A stretch of 64,000 nucleotides of DNA from LMUY01 sp965276785 (lineage in GTDB: Bacteria > Pseudomonadota > Alphaproteobacteria > Acetobacterales > Acetobacteraceae). The DNA lies in NCBI GenBank assembly GCA_965276785.1, contig OZ255629.1, positions 124,001 through 188,000 on the forward strand, given 5' to 3'. Under the pieces are notes generated by a model. It searched no databases and was not told the origin of the DNA. It saw only the letters and a list, made by a program, of their open reading frames with translations. Shown in pieces: positions 15,117 to 23,385 of the stretch. The position numbers were made by a program, and so were the translations under genes. Within the stretch, counting starts at the first letter, position 1, and every line of letters begins with the position of its first letter.

Positions 15117-15653
15117 ATGCCGGCACAGACCTACGCGCTGCTGCTCAACAACGTGGTGACGGCGCTGCACACCGCCGCCTCTGGCAACATCGCCAACGAC
15201 GTTCCCGGCCCAGCGGCGGCGGCCTATGTGCCGGTGCCGGCCGGTGCCACGGTCTCGGTCGGCATGCTTGCCACCAACGTCAACGACGTGTGGAGCTTTG
15301 CCACCGCTCCGACCGTGGCGTTGTCGCAGGCGCAGCAGGCGGCGGTGCTGCTGGCGGGCGGGCTGGCGATCACGTCCACCTCTGCCCCGGCGCTCAATGG
15401 CACGTATCCGTGCGATGCGGCGACGATCGCCAATATCGACAGCATCCAGCTCGGCATTGCGTCCGGGGACGGCCTGCCCAAGGGCGCGTCCACCGTGCCG
15501 TGGTTTGACGTGACACACACGCCGCACGCATTCACGGCTGGGCAGTTCAGCGCTTTTGCCGTGGCAGCTCGAGATTTCGTGGCGGCGTGCGACCTGTTTG
15601 GCGCCGGGCTGGCGGGTGCGACGGCGCCCACCGCTGCGGCAACGATCGCCTGA
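15117..15653 (+). CDS. DUF4376-like phage protein, head-side copy
   Basis: ATG 15117 with a GGAGG ribosome site; 178 residues. The mark of the family is 'GGLAITSTSAPALNGTYP' in the middle, then 'VPWFDVTHTPHAFTAGQFSA', a segment usually found in tail-fibre-assembly-type proteins. A clear paralogue lies at 38084-38611 in the fibre block. A fibre-associated protein at the head of the packaging module is out of place, which suggests module shuffling. Confidence 0.6.
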   Translation: MPAQTYALLLNNVVTALHTAASGNIANDVPGPAAAAYVPVPAGATVSVGMLATNVNDVWSFATAPTVALSQAQQAAVLLAGGLAITSTSAPALNGTYPCDAATIANIDSIQLGIASGDGLPKGASTVPWFDVTHTPHAFTAGQFSAFAVAARDFVAACDLFGAGLAGATAPTAAATIA

Positions 15654-16111
15654 TGGCGCGCAGTGGCGGGACATGGCGCAAGAGTGCCAACGGGGCGCCC
15701 AAGGGTCTCGGCTACGGTGGCGAGGCCAAGGGCGCGGGCAACAACAGCGAGCCCAAGCCGTTCGAGCTGGGCAATCAAGTAGCGCTCAACCGGTTCAAGC
15801 CGGAAAACGTCAGCAAGCGCGAATGGGATCAGCAGCGGACCGAGGAGCTTGAGGCGCTGTTGCTCGAGGCAGCAAGAGGCGCGAACACATGGGGCAACAT
15901 CCCGAGCGAATCGGCCGCGGCCAAGCTGCACGCCATCATCAACGGCCAGCCTGTTGCCCGGCACGAAAACAAGGACGTAGATGAGTTCAGCAATCTCACA
16001 GACGACGAGGTTGCCGCCAAGCGCGCCGAGTTTGAACAGGCACTACGTGAGGCTGCTGGCGGAGCAGCATCGCCGTCTACAGAGGAGGAGCTTCCTCGCG
16101 TTCGCCACTGA
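15653..16111 (+). CDS. Probable terminase small subunit
   Basis: ATG 15653 overlaps the previous TGA; 152 residues. The N-terminus is Gly/Asn-rich and basic; the middle is helical (NRFKPENVSKREWDQQRTEE) and the C-terminus is acidic. It sits directly upstream of, and overlapping, the large terminase, the standard place for the DNA-recognition subunit. There is no sequence motif beyond that, so the call is mainly positional. Confidence 0.5.
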   Translation: MARSGGTWRKSANGAPKGLGYGGEAKGAGNNSEPKPFELGNQVALNRFKPENVSKREWDQQRTEELEALLLEAARGANTWGNIPSESAAAKLHAIINGQPVARHENKDVDEFSNLTDDEVAAKRAEFEQALREAAGGAASPSTEEELPRVRH

Positions 16112-17459
16112 AGCGTTGCGGCCATTGGGGCAAAAGCCGGCGGCGCATCATCGGCTGCTGATTAGCAAGCTGGAGGCGGTGGCACGGGGTGAGATACGGC
16201 GATTGATGGTGTGCCTTCCGCCAGGTTCGGCCAAATCGACCTACGGCAGCAAGCTGTTTCCTGCGTGGTTTTTAGCGCAGCGGCCGTATCAAAACATCAT
16301 CGGCGCGGCTAACACGGCCGATTTAGCGATCAAGTTTAGCCGCGGCGTGATGCAACACGTGCGCGATCACAGCGCAGCGCTCGGCTACAGTCTTACACGG
16401 GACGCGGCGGAGGATTGGCAAACCAGCAACGGCGGTGCGTATCGCGCGGCGGGCGTGGGTGGCACCATCACCGGCACCCGAGCCGACGTCGCCATAATCG
16501 ACGATGCTATTCGCAGTGCCGAGGAAGCCAACAGCGAGGTTGTACGAGAAAAACAGTGGGATTGGTTTACCAACGACTTGCGCACTCGGCTCAAACCAGG
16601 CGCGTCGATTGTGATAATCGGCACCCGCTGGCACGAGGATGACCTAAGCGGCCGTCTGCTGTCTCGGCAGCGCGAGTTGTGGGACGTGGTGTCGCTCCCG
16701 GCCATTGCCGGCGAAAACGATCCGCTTGGCCGCAAATCGGGTGAATATCTGTGGAGCGATGACGACTACCGCTATGCCGACGATTTGCGGGCTGCGCACG
16801 CCGAAGCCGAGATGTCCGGCGCAATGCGGACCTGGGGCGCGCTGTATCAGCAGGACCCGCGGCCGGCCGAAGGGGCGCTGTTCAAAACGCACATGGTCAC
16901 GGTGCTTCCTGCTGCACCGGTTGGCACCAACGCCGTGCGAGCTTGGGACTTGGCGGCAACGAAGCAGACCGGTTCGGCCAATCCCGATTGGACCGTTGGG
17001 GTAAAGTTGCTGCGGACCAATGCGGGCGGTTACGTGGTGCTGGACGTGGTTCGTTTGCGCGGAGGGCCTGACGAAGTGCAACACGCTATCGTCAATACCG
17101 CGCACCAAGACGGCCTGAGCGTGCGCATCAACTTGCCGCAAGACCCCGGCCAAGCGGGCAAGGCGCAGGTGTTGAGTTTCACGCAAAGCCTCGCCGGTTT
17201 CCGCGTGGAGAGTTCTCCGGAGACTGGCGATAAGGCCACCCGCGCCGCGCCGGTTGCGTCGCAGGTGAACGTTGGTAACGTGTCGCTCGTCAAAGCCGAT
17301 TGGAACGCTTCGTTTCTGGACGAGCTTTCTGGGTTTCCGAATGCCTCCAAAGATGACCAAGTCGATGCGCTAAGCCGGGCGTTTTCGGTGGTCGGTTTGG
17401 CGCAAGCCCCGCTCAACATCAACCCCGCGGCCGTGGCGCTGTTCAGCCGTCGTCGATGA
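15981..17459 (+). CDS. terL: Terminase large subunit
   Basis: A 492-residue packaging motor. Walker A LPPGSAKST (79-87), Walker B AIIDDA (about 170), coupling motif region 'IIGTRWHEDDL'. The C-terminal RNase H-like nuclease has AWDLAA (about 321) and DDQVDA (about 459) supplying the acidic residues. The start at 15981 has an AAGGA site but overlaps the small-subunit gene by 131 bases; TTG 16032 is an alternative that keeps all motifs. It cuts concatemers and pumps DNA into the prohead through the portal encoded next. Confidence 0.93.
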   Translation: MSSAISQTTRLPPSAPSLNRHYVRLLAEQHRRLQRRSFLAFATEALRPLGQKPAAHHRLLISKLEAVARGEIRRLMVCLPPGSAKSTYGSKLFPAWFLAQRPYQNIIGAANTADLAIKFSRGVMQHVRDHSAALGYSLTRDAAEDWQTSNGGAYRAAGVGGTITGTRADVAIIDDAIRSAEEANSEVVREKQWDWFTNDLRTRLKPGASIVIIGTRWHEDDLSGRLLSRQRELWDVVSLPAIAGENDPLGRKSGEYLWSDDDYRYADDLRAAHAEAEMSGAMRTWGALYQQDPRPAEGALFKTHMVTVLPAAPVGTNAVRAWDLAATKQTGSANPDWTVGVKLLRTNAGGYVVLDVVRLRGGPDEVQHAIVNTAHQDGLSVRINLPQDPGQAGKAQVLSFTQSLAGFRVESSPETGDKATRAAPVASQVNVGNVSLVKADWNASFLDELSGFPNASKDDQVDALSRAFSVVGLAQAPLNINPAAVALFSRRR

Positions 17460-19969
17460 TGTGGCCGTTCAGGCACCGCGCGGCGCCAGTCTATCGCATT
17501 GAGCCGCAGGCGCCGCTACCTGCTTCGCCGGCGCCCATGCGCATCACGCCAGACGTAGTAGCGCAGTTCCGGGCCAAGAAGTCAGTGCTGCAAGTGGATA
17601 CGTTCCGGCCGCCACAACCGCCGCCGGGTGTGCTGCCGGCCAACGCCAGCGGCATGGCGCAGGACGACGCGCTGAGTTCGGTCTACGGCTTTGCGTCCGG
17701 TGGCCTGTATGGAGAGGGTATTGGGTTCGTTGGATATCCCTACCTAGCCGAACTTACGCAGCGGCCAGAATACCGGAAGATGTCCGAGACCATTGCGGAG
17801 GAAATGACCCGCAAATGGATTCGGCTCGAAGTCAGTGGCAATGAGGATAAGTCGGATCGACTAGCCGAGCTAGAAGATGCTCTCGACAAGCACAAGCTAC
17901 GTGACGTGTTCCGCCGGGCAGCCGAACTCGACGGCTTCTACGGGATGGCGCACATTTACGTTGATACGGGTTACTCCGACGATCCGGTAGAGTTGCGGAC
18001 CGAACTCGCGACAACAGACGTTAAAATTGGACGCGGCGGGTTGAAGGCGTTTCGGGTGATAGACCCGACGTGGACCTATCCTACTCGCTACAACTCGACG
18101 CAACCGCTCTTGCCGGATTACTACAAGCCGCAAGCCTGGTTTGTGATGGGGAAAGAAGTTCACGCTTCGCGGTTGCTGACAATCGTGTCGCGCCCGATGC
18201 CGGATTTGCTGAAACCGGCCTACAACTTTGGCGGCCTGTCATTATCGCACATGTCTAAGCCTTATGTGGACAATTGGATACGCACTCGGCAATCGGTCTC
18301 GGACTTGTTGCATTCGTTCACGGTATTTCTGCTTAAGACTAATCTGGGCGCGTTGACTCAAGGCTATAGCGGTGGCGAACAGGCAGCGATGCGGCTGCAA
18401 TTGTTCAACGAAATGCGAGACAATGCCGGTCTGATGGCAGTTGATCGTGATACAGAGGACTTTGCCAATGTGTCCGCGCCGCTCGGAGGGCTGGACCGTT
18501 TGCAGGCGCAGGCGCAAGAGCAAATGGCCAGCGTGAGTGGCATTCCGCTTGTCAAGTTACTGGGCATCACGCCGAGCGGGCTGAATGCTTGCCTTACAGG
18601 CGACACGCCAATTGAGACGGATGTTGGGCAAATAGCCATACGAGACGTTACCGTAAAACACAAAGTCATGACGCGGGAAGGATGGGCGCCGCTTGCATGG
18701 TCCGGCAAGACCGGATACTCTACCGAACTAATTGAGATCAAGACTGCGGGCTGTCTAATACGATGCACGCCGAATCACCCGATCTACCTTCCTACGATAA
18801 ACGAATTTGTTCATGCCGAGAATGTCTGTCTTGGCGACCTTCTATTGTGCCGTCCTACAAGCCATCACCAAAGCCTAACTGCAGATACGGTGAATCAGTC
18901 GTATGGCGAGGAATATACTGGTGGTCGCGGCAAGACGGCTATTACGCCGCCAATAAATCAAACGGCAGGGAAAATCTGCTCCACCGCGAGATTTGGCGCG
19001 TGCATAAGGGACCTTTGCCACAAGGGCATCACATCCACCATATCGACCGCGATAGAAGGAACAATCAACTCAGCAATCTCAGGCTGCTCTCGGCTATTGA
19101 GCATGCCAAGCATCATGGGGTGGCGGACGGGTTCTTCGTTCATAAACATATTGAATATGAGAGGTGTTGCCGTCACTGCGGCAAGTCTTTCACCATTCCC
19201 AAACCATCGCGGCTCATCTTCTGCGACGACTGGTGTCGCCTCGCTGATCGACGGGCAAACCGTGAGTCGGCGGCTCGGCCACATCCTATCGTCAATTGCG
19301 CTGTTTGCGGCATATCTTTTGAGGCGATCCGCCGTGACGCCAAGCATTGCTCGCGAAAGTGCGCAACTGCAAGCCAAAACCGCTCGGGCTACATGCAAAA
19401 CTATTACAAACAAAATTCAGAACGATGGACTGATTACGCCGAAGCCCGCAATGCAAAGCGTCGTCTCAATCGTGCGCTTGCCTGCGAAAGAACCCATCTA
19501 TGACCTTCAGGTAGCCGAAAACCATCTGCCGGAGTTTTTTGCTAACGGCATTTGCGTGCATAATTCAAGTGACGGGGAAGTTCGGGTTTTCTACGACCAT
19601 ATTGAGGCGTTGCAAGAAAAGGTATTCCGCGAGCCCTTGACTAAGGCGCTTAAGGTTTTGCAATTGTCGCTTTGGGGCGAGATAGACCCCGGTATTGGGT
19701 TTCGGTTTGAGCCGCTATGGTCTCTTGACGAGACGGCCAAGGCGGCTATCCGCAAGACCAACGCTGACACAGCGGCGGAATACATTGCGGCCGGCGTGTT
19801 GATGCCGGAAGAGGAGCGGACGCGGATCGCGGCCGAAGACGCCAGCCCCTACGCGGGCCTGGACCTATCGGTGATCCCCGAGCCGCCCGCGCCGGAGAAT
19901 GATCCGGAGATGCTGCCAGACCCGGCACAATCGGCCGAACCGAGCGGTGAGGAACGCGACGGCGAATGA
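17456..19969 (+). CDS. Portal protein (DUF1073-like) interrupted by an intein
   Basis: An 837-residue precursor; exteins total 512 residues, a normal portal size. Extein 1 (1-378) contains 'PEYRKMSETIAEEMTRKW' and 'DGFYGMAHIYVD'. The intein follows 'GITPSGLNA' and ends before 'SSDGEVRVFYDHIEALQEK', so it interrupts the conserved portal signature normally read as P-x-GLNA-x-(E)-x-D-x-x-x-Y-Y-D. Removal restores that motif. The portal forms the dodecameric gate between head and tail. It overlaps TerL by 4 bases and the morphogenesis gene by 4. A complete HNH gene lies within the intein in another frame. Confidence 0.9.
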   Translation: MMWPFRHRAAPVYRIEPQAPLPASPAPMRITPDVVAQFRAKKSVLQVDTFRPPQPPPGVLPANASGMAQDDALSSVYGFASGGLYGEGIGFVGYPYLAELTQRPEYRKMSETIAEEMTRKWIRLEVSGNEDKSDRLAELEDALDKHKLRDVFRRAAELDGFYGMAHIYVDTGYSDDPVELRTELATTDVKIGRGGLKAFRVIDPTWTYPTRYNSTQPLLPDYYKPQAWFVMGKEVHASRLLTIVSRPMPDLLKPAYNFGGLSLSHMSKPYVDNWIRTRQSVSDLLHSFTVFLLKTNLGALTQGYSGGEQAAMRLQLFNEMRDNAGLMAVDRDTEDFANVSAPLGGLDRLQAQAQEQMASVSGIPLVKLLGITPSGLNACLTGDTPIETDVGQIAIRDVTVKHKVMTREGWAPLAWSGKTGYSTELIEIKTAGCLIRCTPNHPIYLPTINEFVHAENVCLGDLLLCRPTSHHQSLTADTVNQSYGEEYTGGRGKTAITPPINQTAGKICSTARFGACIRDLCHKGITSTISTAIEGTINSAISGCSRLLSMPSIMGWRTGSSFINILNMRGVAVTAASLSPFPNHRGSSSATTGVASLIDGQTVSRRLGHILSSIALFAAYLLRRSAVTPSIARESAQLQAKTARATCKTITNKIQNDGLITPKPAMQSVVSIVRLPAKEPIYDLQVAENHLPEFFANGICVHNSSDGEVRVFYDHIEALQEKVFREPLTKALKVLQLSLWGEIDPGIGFRFEPLWSLDETAKAAIRKTNADTAAEYIAAGVLMPEEERTRIAAEDASPYAGLDLSVIPEPPAPENDPEMLPDPAQSAEPSGEERDGE
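18590..19564 (+). other. Intein in the portal protein (325 aa)
   Basis: Splicing block A starts with Cys379 (CLTGDTPIET). Block B is RCTPNHPIYL (T438 and H441). A HINT continuation 'FVHAENVCLGDLLLC' follows. Block F is EPIYDLQVAENHLPEFF and block G is ANGICVHN, ending His702-Asn703 before Ser704. All class 1 splicing residues (Cys1, TxxH, His-Asn, Ser+1) are present, so splicing should work. Recognisable HINT sequence amounts to about 130 residues. The 200 residues between (portal frame) are Ser/Thr/Ile/Ala-rich with no known motif, because that DNA encodes the HNH protein in another frame. Confidence 0.9.
18763..19503 (+). CDS. HNH homing endonuclease with zinc ribbons, nested out of frame in the intein
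   Basis: 246 residues, in the frame offset by +2 (that is, -1) from the portal frame. The HNH core is residues 74-110: HREIWRVHKGPLPQGHHIHH then IDRDRRNNQLSNLRLLS. Cysteine groups follow: C136xxC139/C154xxxC158 and C179xxC182/C196xxxC200, with a third cluster near C16-C21. The ATG lies inside the codons for intein block B and the TGA inside those for block F, so it occupies exactly the slot where an in-frame homing endonuclease normally sits. No strong ribosome site precedes it. It probably cuts intein-less portal alleles. Confidence 0.85.
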   Translation: MHAESPDLPSYDKRICSCRECLSWRPSIVPSYKPSPKPNCRYGESVVWRGIYWWSRQDGYYAANKSNGRENLLHREIWRVHKGPLPQGHHIHHIDRDRRNNQLSNLRLLSAIEHAKHHGVADGFFVHKHIEYERCCRHCGKSFTIPKPSRLIFCDDWCRLADRRANRESAARPHPIVNCAVCGISFEAIRRDAKHCSRKCATASQNRSGYMQNYYKQNSERWTDYAEARNAKRRLNRALACERTHL

Positions 19970-20769
19970 AGCGTCCGCTGGTATCCCCAACCGGCAAAGC
20001 AGTCACGATCGGCCCGGTGCATCCCAATGCCGGGCTGCAAGCGGCCTACCGAAAGAAACTCGACGCGCTGATCGACGAGATGAACGCTTCTCTGGTGTAT
20101 TGGCTGACGGTAGCATACCGGACGAACGAGCCCGAGATGGCGCAGGACCGCTCCCCAGCCGCCACCATCAACGCGGTGATGAAGCGGCTCGCGCGGCGGT
20201 GGCAGCGGCGGTTCAATCAACTGGCGCCGGACTTGGCGGCTTACTTCGCGAAGGCGGCGGCGGATCGGACGGATGCGGGGTTGCGAGCTGCGCTGCGCAA
20301 GGCCGGGTTCACGGTCGAGTTTAAGCTGTCGGCTGGCGTGCAGGACGCGCTTACGGCTTCGATCGCAGAGAACGTTGGCCTCATTAGGTCGATTGCCCAG
20401 CAGCACCTCACGGCGGTTCAGGGACATGTGCTGCGCTCGGTGCAGCAAGGGCGCGATCTCGGCGGACTGGCAAAGGCACTGCAAGCGCAGCACGGCGTGA
20501 CGAAACGGCGGGCGGCTTTCATCTCTCTCGACCAGTCGAACAAAGCCACTGCGGTGATCACGCGGGCTCGGCAGAAGGAACTCGGAATTACCGAGGCGAT
20601 TTGGCAACACTCTGGCGGCGGAAAACATCCCAGGCCGGAGCATGTGGCGTTTAGCGGCAAGCGCTATGACATCGCCAAGGGCGCCTATCTTGAAGGCGTA
20701 TGGACCTTTCCGGGTCATGAAATCCGATGCCGGTGTGTGTCTCGATCAGTGGTGCCGGGGTTTAATTAG
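19966..20769 (+). CDS. Phage head morphogenesis protein (Mu gpF/SPP1 gp7-like)
   Basis: A 267-residue protein. The C-terminal 120 residues show the gp7/gpF pattern: 'VITRARQKELGITEAIWQHS', then HPRPEHVAFSGKRYDIAKGA, then WTFPGHEIRCRCVSR with the family's conserved G-H-x-x-x-C-x-C. The N-terminal half is helical and probably contacts the portal. It is coupled to the portal gene (4-base overlap). It is a minor head protein needed for assembly or DNA ejection. Confidence 0.9.
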   Translation: MKRPLVSPTGKAVTIGPVHPNAGLQAAYRKKLDALIDEMNASLVYWLTVAYRTNEPEMAQDRSPAATINAVMKRLARRWQRRFNQLAPDLAAYFAKAAADRTDAGLRAALRKAGFTVEFKLSAGVQDALTASIAENVGLIRSIAQQHLTAVQGHVLRSVQQGRDLGGLAKALQAQHGVTKRRAAFISLDQSNKATAVITRARQKELGITEAIWQHSGGGKHPRPEHVAFSGKRYDIAKGAYLEGVWTFPGHEIRCRCVSRSVVPGFN

Positions 20770-20781
20770 GCGGGAATGTTT

Positions 20782-21063
20782 ATGGACCGGGAAAGCCACG
20801 AATCTGTAATCAGAACGCAGGCCGCGCAGAGCGTCGTTATACGGCACTGGGAAGAAACCGAACTCATACTGCGCGGCGTCGGTTTGAGTAAACAAGACCT
20901 CACCGAATCGCTCGATGCCTTGAATGCCGCCGGGGCCATCATCCGCAATGCACTTCAGGTTCATCGGGAAACGAGCGCGCAAGCCCGAAGCCCGACAGCC
21001 GTCAAACCGGGTGGGATTACGTGGTTCCGCCGTTCATTCCGGTTGTGGCCAATGTTTGGCTAG
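20782..21063 (+). CDS. Hypothetical protein (93 aa) in the head module
   Basis: ATG 20782 has a GGCGGGA ribosome site six bases upstream; ATG 20776 is also in frame. The product is mainly helical with 'SKQDLTESLDALNAAGAIIR' and a basic C-terminus. No family recognised. It and the minus-strand gene that follows separate gp7-like from the protease/scaffold gene, so it may be part of a moron insertion. Confidence 0.45.
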   Translation: MDRESHESVIRTQAAQSVVIRHWEETELILRGVGLSKQDLTESLDALNAAGAIIRNALQVHRETSAQARSPTAVKPGGITWFRRSFRLWPMFG

Positions 21064-21082
21064 GGAATAGAAGACCGCTTGC

Positions 21083-21400
21083 CTAACCTCTGTCTAAAAG
21101 ACCCTGCAAGACCTCTTTCATTGCAGACAGTCTCCGAAGAGCGTCGTCTCGCTCTGCCATAAGCGCAACCGTTAGTCTGTCCTGGTTTACAGACTCATCG
21201 TCTTGCCAAATACCAAAAGTTTTCTTTAGTTCCCGAACTGCCTTCATCCCGGCTTGGTCAAGTTTGAGAAATCCCTTCATACCAAGCGCCTCAAGGTCGC
21301 CTACTATTTTTAGACTCGCCCGGTGACAGATGCGCGTTGTGCGAACGCTTAAACAAGCGTCCGCGATGGCGCGGTCAAAGTCGATGCATGAGTCGTTCAT
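21083..21400 (-). CDS. RNA polymerase alpha-CTD-like protein (moron)
   Basis: A 105-residue protein on the opposite strand to all surrounding head genes. Residues 17-62 match the alpha-subunit C-terminal domain in sequence and order: LSVRT at 17-21, then IVGDLEAL, GFLKLDQAGMKAVRELKKTF, the last being the helix-hairpin-helix of alpha-CTD. The rest of RNA polymerase alpha is absent; the C-terminus is a charged helix. Alpha-CTD binds UP-element DNA and transcription factors, so a free copy could redirect or block host polymerase. Orientation and isolation argue for its own promoter and expression during lysogeny. Confidence 0.7.
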   Translation of the reverse strand: MNDSCIDFDRAIADACLSVRTTRICHRASLKIVGDLEALGMKGFLKLDQAGMKAVRELKKTFGIWQDDESVNQDRLTVALMAERDDALRRLSAMKEVLQGLLDRG

Positions 21401-21433
21401 GGCTTACCGTAGCACCTTGGAGGCGTCTCTGTC

Positions 21434-22858
21434 ATGCCAGACAAGCTCCAGGATCACATAGCGCTTGACCGCGCGAGCGTCCGCACGATCGACTCGACAT
21501 CAGGCCACCTCCACGTCAGCGTCACCAACATCAGCAAGGCGAACGTCTGCCCTTACAACGGCAGCGAAATTCCCGATGCTGAACGCCTAGGGCTGCAACC
21601 GAACCGCGTCTACATGCTGTTGCGCGATCCTGCGGAACTCAAAAAAGCGGCGCCGACATTTGAGGGCAAGCCCTTACTCGACCTTCACAAACCGCAATCT
21701 GCTGCGGACCACGATCACAACCTGACGGTTGGCAGCGTCAGCAACATCCGATGGAGCGAACCATACCTGCAAGCATCGCTGGCGGTATGGGACGGCGAAG
21801 CCATCGAAGGCATTCAGGACGACAGCGCAAGAGGATTGTCGTCTGGATACTATTACGAAGCCGACATGACACCAGGCGAATACAAAGGCGTCAAATACGA
21901 CGGCGTGATGCGGAACATCCGCGGCAATCACGTAGCGCTCGTGGAGCGGGGTCGCGCTGGCCCCGATGTCATGGTTGGCGACAGCGCGCATCTTCCACCT
22001 CCAAGCCGGAGCTTTAGCATGCAACTTTCTGCATCCAAGCTGTCGCGCCCGGCTCTGTTGGCCGGCACCGCGCTGCGGACTTATCTCAAGCCAAAAATGG
22101 CCACCGACGAAGCCAAGTTTGACCTAACGCCCATTGTGGCAAAGGTAAAAGGCGGCAAGGCGTGGAAGGCCGAAAAGCCTGCCATCAAAGCTGCGCTTGA
22201 CAAGGCCACCAAGGGCAAGCTGGCGGCCGATGCCGACATTGGCGACGTGATCGAGTTGCTGGACCAGCTCGACGATGTGGCCGAGGAGGTCGCGCAGCAG
22301 GACGACGCGCCGATGGACGATGACGACGGCGCCCTCGACGACGACAAGGACATGATGGAACGACTTGGCGAGGTGCTGAAGGCAAAGGGCATGTCCGACG
22401 AGGACATTGCCGCAGTCCTGGCCGCCATGAAGCCGGAAGTCAGTGCAGCGCCGCCGGCCCCTCCAGCTACGGACACGCCCATGCCGCCCAAGCCCGAAGT
22501 GACCAAGGCCGGTATGGACGCTGCTATTGCAGCCGCCACACGAAAAGCCGCGCAGGACGCCAAAGCGGATACGATCAAGCACATGCGCGCCATTCAAGCG
22601 GCCGAGCGCGACGTGAAACCGTTCATCGGCGAAATCGCCATTGCGCAGGATAGCGCGGCGGCCGTCTACAAGCTGGCGCTCGATCACTTGAACGTCGAGT
22701 TGGATGGCGTGCCACCCGAGGCATATGGCGCCGTGTTGAAGGCGCTGCCGAAGCCGTCTGACAAGCCGGTTGCTACGGCTCGGCCTGCCATGGATGCCAA
22801 GGCGGTGAGCGCCAGGGCGGAAATGTTCCCCCATGCCAACCGCCTGAAGACGCATTAA
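21434..22858 (+). CDS. DUF2213 prohead protease fused to scaffold
   Basis: A 474-residue protein. The N-terminal 190 residues form the DUF2213 protease: KPLLDLHKP, then 'LSSGYYYEAD', and RNIRGNHVALVERGRAGPDV, the Herpes/U35-type protease signature with His and the NHVALV strand. A Pro-rich linker leads to a long acidic helical part (DDAPMDDDDGALDDDKDMME) and a C-terminal delta-like helix, as expected for a scaffold cut away during maturation. It precedes the cement and capsid genes. Confidence 0.88.
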   Translation: MPDKLQDHIALDRASVRTIDSTSGHLHVSVTNISKANVCPYNGSEIPDAERLGLQPNRVYMLLRDPAELKKAAPTFEGKPLLDLHKPQSAADHDHNLTVGSVSNIRWSEPYLQASLAVWDGEAIEGIQDDSARGLSSGYYYEADMTPGEYKGVKYDGVMRNIRGNHVALVERGRAGPDVMVGDSAHLPPPSRSFSMQLSASKLSRPALLAGTALRTYLKPKMATDEAKFDLTPIVAKVKGGKAWKAEKPAIKAALDKATKGKLAADADIGDVIELLDQLDDVAEEVAQQDDAPMDDDDGALDDDKDMMERLGEVLKAKGMSDEDIAAVLAAMKPEVSAAPPAPPATDTPMPPKPEVTKAGMDAAIAAATRKAAQDAKADTIKHMRAIQAAERDVKPFIGEIAIAQDSAAAVYKLALDHLNVELDGVPPEAYGAVLKALPKPSDKPVATARPAMDAKAVSARAEMFPHANRLKTH

Positions 22859-22872
22859 GGAGCGCCCCGGCA

Positions 22873-23373
22873 ATGTCATTTCAGCGAGTTATTAATGTCA
22901 CTCAGGCGCCAGGTGTTGCCGGAGATTTCGCATCCGGCAACCCGCGTCATTCCGTATTGTCGGTGCCCGGTGGGTTCGTCGCAGGGCCAAACGGTCTCAC
23001 AATCGGCCTTTTCGCGTGGGCTGACACCGCGACCGGCACCATCCTAAGCAACGCCGGGACCGGACTGCCGACCTGCTTCGTGCATCGCGCAAACCAAGGG
23101 CTGCTGACGGCATACCTCCAGGAATACGGGATGACGATTCCGGCCGGCATGGGCGTCGGTGAGATGTTCAGCGGGGGCGATTTCTTCTGTGTCAATGCGG
23201 GCGCGGGTTCGACCACCATCGGCATGAAAGCATTCGCCAACCTGACAAACGGCACGATCTCGTTTGCTGCGGCGGGTGCGACCGTCACGGGATCGATTGA
23301 GACCAAATGGTATTGCTACACGATCAACGCCGCTGGCGAATTGGTCAAAATTTCTTCAACGGCACCGGGCTAA
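22873..23373 (+). CDS. Head decoration / structural cement protein
   Basis: A 166-residue beta-rich protein between the protease/scaffold and the capsid. It opens with 'INVTQAPGVAGDFASGNP', a recurrent start of gp24-like cement proteins ('PGVAGDFAS'), and continues with Gly-rich strands (ATVTGSIETKWYC). It probably sits on the outside of the shell and stabilises it. Confidence 0.8.
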   Translation: MSFQRVINVTQAPGVAGDFASGNPRHSVLSVPGGFVAGPNGLTIGLFAWADTATGTILSNAGTGLPTCFVHRANQGLLTAYLQEYGMTIPAGMGVGEMFSGGDFFCVNAGAGSTTIGMKAFANLTNGTISFAAAGATVTGSIETKWYCYTINAAGELVKISSTAPG

Positions 23374-23385
23374 GGAGGCGACATT

